From positions 1 through 37,761 of the forward strand of contig MEDY01000303.1 in assembly GCA_001724265.1 (NCBI GenBank): a stretch of 37,761 bases of DNA. The letters run 5' to 3'. The notes below the pieces were generated by a model that ran no database searches, had not been told where the DNA came from, and saw only the letters and a list, made by a program, of their open reading frames with translations. Shown piece by piece: positions 23,004 through 33,744 of the stretch (its first letter is position 1; the number at the start of each line of letters is the position of its first letter). The position numbers were made by a program, and so were the translations under genes. Source of the DNA: Rhizaria sp. SCN 62-66. Its lineage: Eukaryota; Rhizaria, unplaced.

Positions 23004-23973
23004 ATGATCCGCGTCGGCCGTGGCGTTGAGACCTCTGGTCGCGCCCCTCAGCTCGACGTCGTCGTCCTCGGCTCGCACCAATGGTACGTTATCTCGACAT
23101 AGTGATTATGTATCCCTTAACTATTTGTTATATCTCAAATTCGACATCTCAGTCATCGTATCTGTCGTTACGCCTTCGACTCCACCCTTTCCTTCGCGCT
23201 CTCACCGCCACTCACTGCTTCTTATCCAATCTCTGTCATCATTCCCAATCTTTAGCGGCAAGTCTTCTCTTGTGCGTCGCCTGCTCACCAGTCAGCTCCC
23301 GCTCACCGCCGCCTCAGCAGCCCCCGCCTCCTCCTACAGCCTCGGCAGCACTGCCAACTCTAGTGGCAGCGGCAGCGCCAGCGCCGCTGGCGACGGCGTC
23401 ACCCCCACGCTCGGCGTCGACATGTTCACGCTCGAGCAGACCGTTGACGGCGCGCGCCGCACGCTGTGCCTCTGGGACTGCGCTGGACAAGAGCGTCTGA
23501 GGCCCATTGTGCAGCAGGTGCTGCCCCACGCCAAGGTACGCACAAACACGCTAAATGACACATTATACACCATAAATATGTGTAAATCAACATGAATTTT
23601 GATATCATTTGGATGGTAAGCTAACCGTGCTGTATTTGTGTGTATCCGATGCTTTCTCATATTTGTCGTGACTTTATAGATTGCTTTGTTGGTATACGAC
23701 CCCACTTCCTAGAGCTCTTTCCTGGAGCTGCTCTACTGGCGCAACGAGTGCGTGCGCCTCTGCCCCGAAGCGCGGCTCTTGCTGGTGGCCACGCGCGCGG
23801 ACCAGGCCGAGGTGGCCACGGTCACTGCGGCTGCGGGCCACGCGCAGGGCCGCGAGTGGGGCGCCGCGGGGCACCTCACCGCATCTGCTGCGACTGGGCT
23901 GGGCGTGGCCGCAGTGGTCTCGGCCATGATCGACGCCGATAGCGGTGACTTCAGCGGCGATAACGACGCTTGA
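23004..23973 (+). CDS. Divergent Rab-like small GTPase, three exons, with an in-frame TAG
   Basis: Exons 23004-23083, 23256-23535 and 23680-23973 give 217 codon positions before TGA. Introns have donors GTACGT and GTACGC (phases 2 and 0). The first splice rebuilds the P-loop GSHQCGKSS (23-31). G2-like TLGVDMF is near 78-84, and G3 WDCAGQE is at 100-106. The beta-4 strand IALLVYDPTS is at 121-130. G4 is degenerate (TRAD, 158-161), and G5-like SAATGLG is at 189-195. A Ser/Gly/Ala insert (45-75) enlarges the switch I side. Position 131 is TAG (23710-23712), exactly one codon between DPTS and SSFLELLYW, where Rab proteins have one variable residue. No C-terminal cysteine for prenylation is present. 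It may be a membrane-traffic or ciliary-type Rab-like protein, a decaying gene, a readthrough product or a sequencing error. The GC-rich, family-like sequence after the TAG argues against a long-dead pseudogene. Confidence 0.75.
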
Positions 23974-24243
23974 ACGGTGTTGTGATATCTCTGTCTATTC
24001 TGTTACATAGTTTGTCAATAATGAGTGTGCCCCATTCAAGAGCGCAATAATACAAGGCCAGTCATCTTTCGAGAGCTTGATTAAAAGACGTGATCGATGT
24101 TCGAAACTTGGAACGATTAACAAAATATTATGTAAAATAATTACGAAAAAACGTGTATTGGCTTTTAAAATACACACTATCAGCTATAGAGGTTATATCA
24201 CTCCATTAAGTCAACATTTTCGTTTTCGTGTCATGATCCGCAT

Positions 24244-27200
24244 TTATGCGCGCTGCTGTGCGACGAAGTTCTGCAGCATGAGCACAAGCGCGTTGAACGC
24301 GGGCTCCCACGGCGTGAACTCGACCTTGCGGACCTGGCGGATGCGCTGCAGCTGCTGCATGAACTCGCCGGCCTTCAGCTTCGCCTCCGCGGCCTTAGCG
24401 CGCATCACGGCCGCGCGCGAGTTGTCGGCGTTGGCGGCCAGCTGCGGTGTGTATCCGGGGTCGAGAGCCACGGCCGTGAGCGCGGATTTGAGCTCGACGG
24501 TGAGGCCGCGGAAGAAACTCTGCATGTTCTGCGCCAGCAGCGGCGGAATGCGATCCGCGTTGAAGATAATGTGCGAGAGCGTGAAGCAGAGCATGACGAT
24601 GTTGGTGCAATCCCACGGCTTGAGACCCGCCGCCTGCAGGTGGCGCTGCACGTACCGCACGAAGCGCGGCGCGACGTGCCCGTCGACCTGCAGCGACAGC
24701 GCGCGGGACCCGGGGTAGCCGACGTTGGCGGCGGCGACGCGCGCGGCCGAGATGAGCGCCTTATCGAACTGTTGCATCGTCGCCACGGCGTGCACGTAGA
24801 GCCGATGCACGAGCACGGGCAGCACCGAGACGACGTTGCGCAGCGACTCGACTGACTTGACGATGGCGCGCGCGCCGTGCTGCGTCAGCGGCGGCATCGC
24901 GCACCGCAGTAGCGCGCGCGGGGCCGCGGTCGTCACGGTCACCTGCACGCCCGACGGGGGCGCGTAGAGGTCGCCGACGCCGGCGCAGTGAAGCACCGCG
25001 GCCGCGCCGTCTCCGCCGTTGCCGCCGCCGCGCTTGGCGTGACCGCCGCTACTCCCGGTGAGGGTGCCCATGAGGGCGGAGGCGACGCACTTGCCCTTGT
25101 CGCCCTTGTTGTTCTTGTCGAACGGCGTCAGCGCGCCAGAGTTGTCCGAGTTGCCGCTGGCACTGCCAGAGGACGCGGCGTTGGGCGCGAAGGGCGTGTA
25201 CGTAACGCAGCGCCAGGGGTTCCAGTGCGGCATCCAGCCCTCGCGGCCCTTGGATGGCGCGCCCGCGTCGGCCGCGGCAGCCTTGGAGGCCTTAAGCTTG
25301 TTGATGGCGGCGTGCACGTCGTCGACGTCGTCCTCCCCGCCCACCGCGCTGCGGTCCCGCCCGCCCGCCGTGCCGCTCGCGATGGCCTCCTCAGTGTTGG
25401 CGACCGCGGTGCACACTTGCAGCAGCACGCCGATCTGCTCCAGCACCAGGTGCGACGCACGCAGCTCGCGGTCGTTAAGCTGCTGCAGCCGCTGCCGCCG
25501 GTCCGCCGGCGACACGCGCGGCTCCGCGCCCGCGGACCCAGCGGCCGCTGTCGGCAGCGCGTTGGCGACGGCCACGGACCGGCGGTGGTCGGCAACGGCG
25601 CGGCGTTCTTCTTCGGGGTCGAAGAACAGCTCGGCCGTCGCGGCGGCAGCAGCGGCGGCGGCAGCGGCGGCGGCGGCGGCGGCGGCGTTCGCGGCCGCCT
25701 GCTGCTGTTGCTGCTGCTCGCTCTGCGCCCGCTTCGTCGTCGACTTGTTCGTCGCCGAGCCCGACACGGAGATCGACGGGGACGGCGACGAGCGCCGCCC
25801 GGTCGCGCGGGACGTCGAGACGCCGGTCTTGGCGCTAGCGGCCTTGCTGCCCGCGGTGCGCGGGGCCGGGTCGGCGGACTCGGCACCCTTCTTGGCACCG
25901 CCGTCGGCGGCGTCGGCGGCCGCTCGGCGGCGCGCGCGGGCCTGGGCGCGCGGGTCGTCGGAGTCGTCGGCGGCGCCCTTGCGGCCACGGAGGGCGTCGC
26001 GGGAAACGCGCACGCGGTCGTCGTCATCATCGTCGTCATCATCGTCGCTGTCGGGGACAACGTCGCGGCGAGATGACTTGACGGTGAATTTACCGGCCGC
26101 CTTGTCCTCCTTCTTGGCGGCGCTGGCGCGCACGGGGGCGGGCGGGCGCTCGGTGGGCTGGGTCACGGCCTCAACCTCGTCTTCGTCGATACTGAACTCG
26201 AACTCCTCACCAGAGTCGTCGTCCTCGTCCTCGTCGTCGTCGTCAGCATTGAGGTCAAGGTCGAACGACTGCTCGCTGTCGCTACGCTTGCCCTTGGTCT
26301 TGCGGCGGTGGGCGTCGTCGTCGCTGTCTTGCTCGCTCCACTCGTCCTCATCTTCGTCCTCGTCCTCGTCGTCGCCGAAGTCGTCGTCGTCGTCGTCGTC
26401 CTGCTCCTCGTCGTCGTCGTCGTCGTCGGCGTCGCCGTCGAGGTACACATACGCGTCCGACGCCGGGTTGCTCAGCGCGGACATGTACTCGGCGCCCGCC
26501 GTGCCCAGCCCGTGGCCGACGTAGCACATCATCGGTGAGAAGATGAGCGTCGCGACGGGCACGAAGAGCGGGAAGCTGCCCGCCCGCTTCAGCGCGCTGC
26601 CGACCGCCAGCGCCAGCTCCAGCGCCTTGATGTGGTTGAACGGCAGCACGGCGTGGACTAGCTGGCACAGCAGCGCGCTGTCAAACGTCGCCGGGTGCAG
26701 CGACGACAGCGCCGCGGCATCGGCGTACTGGCCGATGTCCTCCATGAAGCCCTCGGCACCGCCCTCGAGCGCGCCCGCCGCCGACGACCCGCCGCTCGCG
26801 CCGGCGCGCTTAGCCAGCCCCAGCTTGCGCAGCGCGGCCATGATGCCCAGCCCATTGCCGCTGCCGCCCGCGGCGGTTAGCGCGGCCTCGGCGCGCTCCA
26901 TCTCCTCGACTTCAGCGAGGTCCAGCGACTCGGAGGTCCCGTCGCCGAGCTCGGCTTCGACCGCGGCAGCCTCAGCGGCGGCGGCGGCGATCGCAGACGC
27001 GGCGGCGGCGCCCGTGAGGCCCTGCTGCTTGATGCGCTTGAGCTGGTAGGCGTGCCTGCGCTTGGCCAGCGTGCGCCGGCGCTGGATCAGGTCGAGGCAC
27101 GACGCTGCCGCCACGTGCGTCACCACCTCGGGCTGCAGCGCGATGATCTCGGCCCAGCCCTGGCGCTGCACGAGGTGTACTAAGGTAAGCCGCAGGCGGA

Positions 27201-30200
27201 AGAAGTGGAGCCGCGAGGCCGTGGCTGCGTCAACCCAGGTGAGGCGCACGGCGCCGGGCGGCGCGGCGTGGGCGAGCTTGTGCAGCCAGAGCGAGCAAGC
27301 GCGGTCCAGCCGCAGCCGCAGCACGGCCTCGGCCTCGGGGGACAGAACCGATAAGTGATACGCAGCCACGCCGTCGGTCATGGGGCAATCGAGCGTCGAC
27401 AGAGAGGTCGGGATGCTGCTGCCAATGCCGCTTGAGCCACTGCTCGAGGCCGAGGAAGAGTTGTTCTTGGTGGCGGTCGTCGCGGCGGCCGTGGCCGTGG
27501 CGCCCGCGGCGGCGGCAGCAGCGGCGGCAAGCGCGACCTGTCCGCCCCTGCGGCGGCCCGCGAGGGCGGCGAGCGCGGCGGGCGCGTGGGGGCCCATCGC
27601 CGTGCCCCAGCCCGACTGCGAGGCCAGCGCGGGGACGTCGGCGCCCGCCACAATGGTCAGCACGTTCTGCGCGCGGGACGTCGCAGACAGCTGCCAGTAG
27701 GCGTCGATCAGAGCCGCGCACACGCGGGCAGCACCCTGGACCAGTTTCGAGCAAAGAGCATAGATTATACCAGAAGTGAGCAAGATGAAAGTCAAATGAA
27801 TTCTCCTACCAAGGAAATAACATTGGTTTAAATATACAAAATTACATTCTAAAATCAAATGAGTTCGTTTCGTATTGTGATATTGCAGTATAAACGCACC
27901 TGGAAGTCGCGGATGTAGAGCAGCAGGTCGAGCAGCCTCTCGGCCGTGGGCAGCGCGCCCGGCGCCAGCAGCGAGCCGTACGCAGCGCCTGCGCCCGCGC
28001 CCGCGCCGCCGCCACCGCCACCGACGGCGCTGCTGGAGGACGCGGAGCCAGCGAGCGATGCGGAATAGCGCGCGTTTTCGCTGGCGGCGGCGTCCTCTGC
28101 CGAGGGCGGGATGCAGACCGTGGGCAGCCCCGTGCTGAAGGCGTGCGAGGAGGCGAACACAGGCGCCGGCGCGGTCACCGTCGGCGTCACGGCCACGAAG
28201 CCCGCGCCGGACGCCTGGCCGGCCGAAGCGGCCGCGGCGGCGGCAGCGGCGGCCGCGGAGGCGGCGTTGGAGCTCGCGCCCGCAGCCGCGGCAGCAGAGG
28301 CAGCGGCGGCCGCGGCAGCAGCAGCGGCGGCAGCAGCGGCGGCGGCGGCGCCACCCGATGACGACGTCGAGGCCGACGCAGCGGCGGCGGATGCGGCAGC
28401 CGCAGCGGCCGCGGCTGCAGCGGCGGCCGTGTTGCCGGGCGTGCCCGCGGCAACGGTGGCGGTGGCGGCCATAGCGGTGCCGACAGACAGGTCGTGCGTG
28501 AGCGTGGTGGCGAGCACGTCCTGGCACTCGGCCAGCGACGCCGCTAGCACGCCCGCCACGCTAGCGCTGCCAGTGGAGCTGCCGGCGTTAGCCGCGGCGA
28601 CGGCGACGGCGTGCGTGGCCGCGTCAGCTACGGCGGAGACGCCGACCGCGGCTGCCAGGGGCGAAACGAGCCCCAGCGCGGAGGGCAGCGGGACGGCGTA
28701 GCCAGCGAAGAGATCGTCGCGCGCGTCCTCGCCCGCGCGCCACAGCTCGGCGAGTCCGGCGGCGGGCATAACGTGCGCCGTCATGCCGCCCAGCGCGTCG
28801 GTGGCGATCATCGCGCCCGGGGCCGAGACGGACCAGCCGACCGAGACCAGCGGCGCGCCACCGGAGGCGTCGGCGTCGGTGTAGACGAGGCGGTGCGGCG
28901 CCGCTCGGAGCGACCACAGCGCGAGACGACCGTCCTATAAGGGAAATGCAAAAAGAATGAAGCAGTTGTGGTTTCGATATGAGACATTCGTCATGAAATT
29001 AAAGAAGATATATCAACATGAAATCGACAAATTAATGTAATGAGAAAAATACTCGCGGGGCTGTGAGATTGTGTGCATCGTACCTGGTGTCCGGAGAGCA
29101 GGAGCTCGGGGTGGGAGCGCGACCAAGCGAGTGAGAGCGCGGGCGCGCGCGTGTGCGCCGTGAGCCGCACCACCGGGCAGCGCTCGAAGCGCGCGTCCCA
29201 GATGTTGATCTCGTTGTCAAGCGAGGCCGACGCAAGCAGATGCGGCACGAGCGGGTTGGCCGCGATGGCCGTGACGGCCGAGGCGTGCGCATGCGAGTGC
29301 GAGAAGCGGACGCAGTCTGCCGTGGCCGAGGCCAGCGCGCGCGGGTCGACGAGCTTGAGCGAGCCGTGGGCTGAGCCCATGGCAACGCCGGCGGCCGCGC
29401 CCTGCGGCACCCACGCCAGCGCCGTGATGGGCGACGAGCTGCCGGCCTCGGACCACAGCGGCGCCGGGTCCGCCACGCTCCACGTCGACAGCACCGAGCC
29501 CGACGACGTGGCGAACTCGGTCGGGTTCACCGGGTTGATGGCCACCAGCGGACCGCGGGCAGCGGGCGCCCAGAGCCCGGGCAGCCCGGCCCACGCGGCG
29601 GCGCGGCCGCCGGGCCCCGCGGTGGGCGTGAGCGCGCACGAGGGCACCGCGAAGGCGCCCGTGAGGCGGAGCAGCGCGGGCGGGCCCGTCGAGTCGAGGC
29701 CCAGGAACGAAGACCGAGCCACCACGGACCGGCGCGGGGCGTTGGCCGCGTTGGCAACGGCGGCCGTGACGGTGCTGTTGGCGGCCGTCAGCCGGCCCAG
29801 TTCGCTGCTGCTCGTGTGCGGAGACACGTTGCTCGGCGTCGAGATCGTCGCGGCGGCCGCGGCGGCTACGGCGGCGGCGGCCACGGTCACGTCCTCGCCC
29901 ATGCTCAGCCCTGGGGGCGCCTCGGCGAAGGCTGGCACGGACATGTAGGCGCGGTAGTGCTTCGCGGCGGCCGCGGCCTCGGCGGCGGTCGCTTCGGCGG
30001 TGCCATCGGCCTTGCTGCTACCGGATTTGGACTTGGACTTGACCTTAGAGGACTTGGAGTCGTTCGCGGGGGACTTGACAGAGCTCTTCTTGTCAAATAC
30101 GCCGCTGAGCGCACTGCGCCTCAGGCCGCCTTCGCCGTCATCGTCGTCGTCATCGTCGTCATCGTCGTCGGCAACGTACTTGCCGCCGCCGGCGCGGAAC

Positions 30201-32587
30201 TTGGTGCTTTTCTTGCTACTGCTCGAACCACCCTTCTTCTCGTCATCGTCATCATCCTCATCGTCGTCATCATCGTCGCCATCGCCGTTGGTATTGAGTT
30301 CGTTGTCGTCGTCGACACCGAAGCTGTTGCGCTCGCCCAGCGCCTTAGCGACGCGGCTGGCCTGCGCGGCCGCAACCAGGGGCGCGTAGCCGTACGCCTC
30401 CGGCCGCGCCTCGTACATAAGCACGCTGCCTCCGACCGTGGCCACGAGCAGCCGGTCGCGCGCCCAGGCCGCCCCGCTCGCGTGCGCCGGGCGGAACGGG
30501 CTGCTCACTTCGCCGCGGGCCAGCGCGCGCGCGAACGGCGCCGTCAGCTTCTGGTTCCCGGGCATTGCCAACACGGCGCGCGACGGCGAAGACAGCTGCG
30601 CCACCTGCCGCGGGTACGCCGCCAGCGAGAAGACTTCGGCCGCGCCTGCGCCCGTCGCGGAACGCGCGCCCATCGCGCCGCCGGTGTACGACGAGGCCGA
30701 GGCGTCGGTGACGGCGAGCCCAGTGCCGTGCGGGTGCGCGGGGTCCACCGGCGTCGACAGCGTGGGCGCGGTGCACGGGGACCGCAGCGGCAGCGACGTA
30801 GCCGGCGGCAGCTTCGCCAGCGTCGCCTCGGGCAGCAGCGACGCGCCGCCCTGGCCCGCGCCCGCGCCGACGCTGCTGAGCGCGCCGCCGGGGCCCCAGA
30901 TACCGCTGGCCACCGACATACGCTTGCCCTGCTCTCCCAGCACCACATGCCGCCGGCCTCCTGCTCCGCCCGCGCTGGCGGCGGCCGCCGCGGCCGTGGC
31001 GAGGTGCTGCGGGAGAAAGCGCGCCGCGTTGACCTGGACCTGCGGGCAGCCGACGCCGCCGGCGAGTGCGAAGAGGTCGTGACTGTCGTGCTGCGCGACG
31101 GCCGCGACCGACATCGGCCTCAGGTGCGTCTGGATCGGGAACACCTCAACGCAGTCGCGCAGCGCGTTGGTGCTGGCGGCAATGGCGCTGTCGGAGCGCC
31201 ACTGCGAGAGCACACCCGTCAGCGGCGCCGTCGCCAGCAGGTGCGTGCGGCGCGCGGCGGCGTCTGGCGCGAAAGTCACAGGGGCCGGGGCGAAGCCGCT
31301 GGAGCCGGCGCCGCGGCGGGACGCTGCAGAGCTGGGCGGCGGCGCAAGGAACAGAGACCAGGGCTGCGTGGTCGCGGCGTCGTCGTCGAGATCGCCAGCA
31401 GCGGCGACGGCGGCGGCGGCGGCAGCGGCGGTGGGCGTCGCGGCGGAGTCGCCATCCCCAGTCGAGCCGTTACCAGTAGCAGCAGCCGCGGCAGCGGCAG
31501 CAGTGTTGTGCTTGTGGCGCGGCGGGAGGAGCGAGCACGCGGCGGCCTCCAGGTCATCGTCGCTGGCACTGTCGTCGTCGCTGCCGGAGCCGCCGAAGGC
31601 GTCGCCCCAGCCCTGGCCCGAGGTCGTGCTGCCCGCCGCGGGGGCCGCCGATGAGGTCGTGGGGGTGAAGAGGGCGTCGATGCGGCGGACCGCGGCCGAG
31701 GTCGCCGCCGCATTGGCCGCCGCCGCCGCCGCGACGGCGGCCGCCGCGTTCTTGGAGTGCGCGAGCGCCATCGCGGCGCGCTTGGCCGCGCGCTTGCCGC
31801 GCCGGCGCGCCGCGGCGTCGGCGTCGGTGTCGCCGACCCAGCCGCCGTCGCCGCCGGGCGCGCCAAAGCCCGCCGCGAGCCCGTCGAGGTCGCCGCGGTA
31901 GAAGGCCGCTCTGTCTGCGTCGCCCGTGAGGTCGTCGCCATCGAGCCGCCCGCCCGCGCCCGCGGCCGCCGAGACCGAGGCGGAGGCGGCGGCGGCGGAC
32001 GCGGCGGCGGCGGCGGCGACGGCGGCGGCGGAGGCCGCGGCGGTCTTGGGCAGCGCAAGCGGCGCGGGCGCGGGGAGTCCGGCGGCGCGCGCGGCCCACG
32101 TGATGGCGCTGTGGATTGTGGTTAGCCACTCGACCATCTCATCCTCGAACGTCGCGTGCAAGGTGAAGACGCGGCCAGAGTGCGGCGGGCAGATCTCGAA
32201 GCCGAACTTGCGGTACAACTTCTCGTTTGTGGTGCGGAGCGAGGCGCCTGTGAGGGAGATGGTGCCCTTCATGGCGCCGTCGCGGGGCGTCTTGTAGTAG
32301 GTCATCGCGTCATCTTTGAGGACGAAGAAGCGTTTTTTCCACGCCTGGTTCACCTCACCCTTCTTGAAGAGCCAACCCTCAAAGTACTAAGAGTGCACAA
32401 CCAAAGCAAGAGGAGCACACATGAGAGGATTGCGAGAAAAGTTGATAATGAGAACGATGCATGTGCGTGATTGTGTGACGGATGGTTCTATGTGTGCTTT
32501 GCGAGTGTTGTTGTGACGTACGGGAGTCTCAGCAAGGCGACCAACGCCTGCGCTAGAAGAGGAATAACCAGCTCCAGAAGATAGCAT
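24244..32587 (-). CDS. Very large PH and WD40 protein, four exons
   Basis: Exons on the minus strand are 32587-32522, 32386-29084, 28934-27900 and 27735-24244. They join in phase 0 to 2631 aa, with donors GTACGT, GTACGA and GTGCGT. The first splice joins MLSSGAGYSS-containing residues 1-22 to YFEGWLFKKG, the start of a PH domain (about 23-117; WKKRFFVLKDD, closing with MVEWLTTIHSAI). A WD40 region (about 930-1170) includes HLLASASLDNEINIWDAR and ELLLSGHQ, which the second splice joins to DGRLALWSL, proving the exon link. Between and after these lie Ala-rich and extremely acidic stretches (runs of Asp/Glu near 750-800 and in exon 4). The C-terminal part (about 1470-1900 and 2330-2631) looks alpha-helical and better conserved. 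I do not recognise the family. A membrane-associated scaffold through PH and propeller domains is inferred. Small bits of the middle may contain further unseen propeller blades. Confidence 0.85.
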
Positions 32588-33744
32588 CGCTGTGGTTGTT
32601 GCTGCGACCGTCAATCGACGACGACGAACTTGGAGACTGTGATTTGTGGCTCGAAGGCCAATGACAGGGACGCGTCTCTCAGTGACTGAGTTGAGTTCAA
32701 CGGTGTGTTAGAGGCAGCAAATACCACGCGACAATAGATACACAATCGTACCAAGAGTGCTCTTGAGTCGGTGAGTCTTGATTTAGTGTGCTAGATGCTA
32801 TAGACAGTGAGAGAGACAAAGAAGCCGAGAGCGAGGTGTGAGAAAGAGTCGGGATATCAGCACTACGAAGGGTAGTAGAAATAATATAAAGACAGCGAGT
32901 ACAAACTAGCGCACGGCGTGATCACTAATAACGCAAAAATAATTGAATCGGAGGATGATGAAGCGCTTGGAGTCAGGATCGACGGAGGCGCTCAGATCCA
33001 AGTCGCGAGTCAAGAAAGCGCTTACGTAGATCCAAAACAGGGGAGGGTAGACGCAGTCTTGAGAAGATAGTAATACAAAAGTTAGCTGGATACTGAGCAG
33101 GGTATCCAGGCATACTGGTTACATGCGCATTGACGAACGAATAGGGGAGAAATAAACGAGAATTTTGATCGGCTGCGCGTGCGAGTTTGCAGTCCCAAGA
33201 GGATCGGCCGTCACCATCACCGAGAGAGCCAGCGAGAACAGGGTCGGTTTCGGGCAAGAGCACCGCTTAAAATCGTGTATCATACTTCAGCCTGAACATC
33301 ACAAACCTCAAATATCAGGATTTCGTGTATTAATTTGGCTTGTTTATCTAGTTCTAATAACGAAACTGCGTACTATGGCTGTACTAGTGCGCTACAGAGT
33401 GCTTTGTGAAGCAGCTCTTTGCCAGTCGTTAGGGCGCAGGCCAAGCACGCGAAGCGCCGCGTGCCACATTCCTAGCATGGCCTTAGAGAAAACAAAGTAC
33501 ATAAATGTCCACAACGACTTTGTTTCGTGACTATAATTTGATCTGAGCATCTCATCACGTTGTCTATGTTACCATATCTTTGCTCTAATCCTCCTAGGCC
33601 CCTCCTAACACAACGCTCTTGCCTACAAGCGTTGTTCCTAGCTTCCTGTACGCACGCCTCTCGCTTCTACCACCTCTCTAATCACCTTCACTTAGCTTCA
33701 GCGGCACTACCTGTGCCCTTCGCGCTGCGCCGCTCGGTTTCGCT
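32588..33744. other. Intergenic head-to-head region between the PH-WD40 gene and the OCRL gene
   Basis: 1.16 kb that must contain both promoters. There is no coding-type frame. On the OCRL side a compact leader intron is plausible: donor GTACGC at 33648, branch-like CTCTCTAATC near 33677-33686, acceptor CTTCAG ending at 33701 (or CTTAG at 33695). On the other side CCACAG stands two bases before the PH-WD40 start codon. Confidence 0.5.

Noticed and set aside
25058-26524. 488-residue Ser-rich + strand open frame
   Set aside because: The Ser runs are simply the antisense of the Asp/Glu codon runs of the PH-WD40 gene.
27901-28527. N-terminal extension of the last PH-WD40 exon read upstream through the intron (Arg/Cys-rich)
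   Set aside because: It reads through intron 27736-27899 and then the wrong frame of the previous exon. The spliced frame continues with WD40 and helical sequence.
29816-31654. 612-residue open frame on the + strand opposite the PH-WD40 gene
   Set aside because: It is an Arg/Gly-rich antisense shadow of GC-rich coding sequence, with no domain. The minus-strand frame has PH and WD40 motifs joined by splicing.
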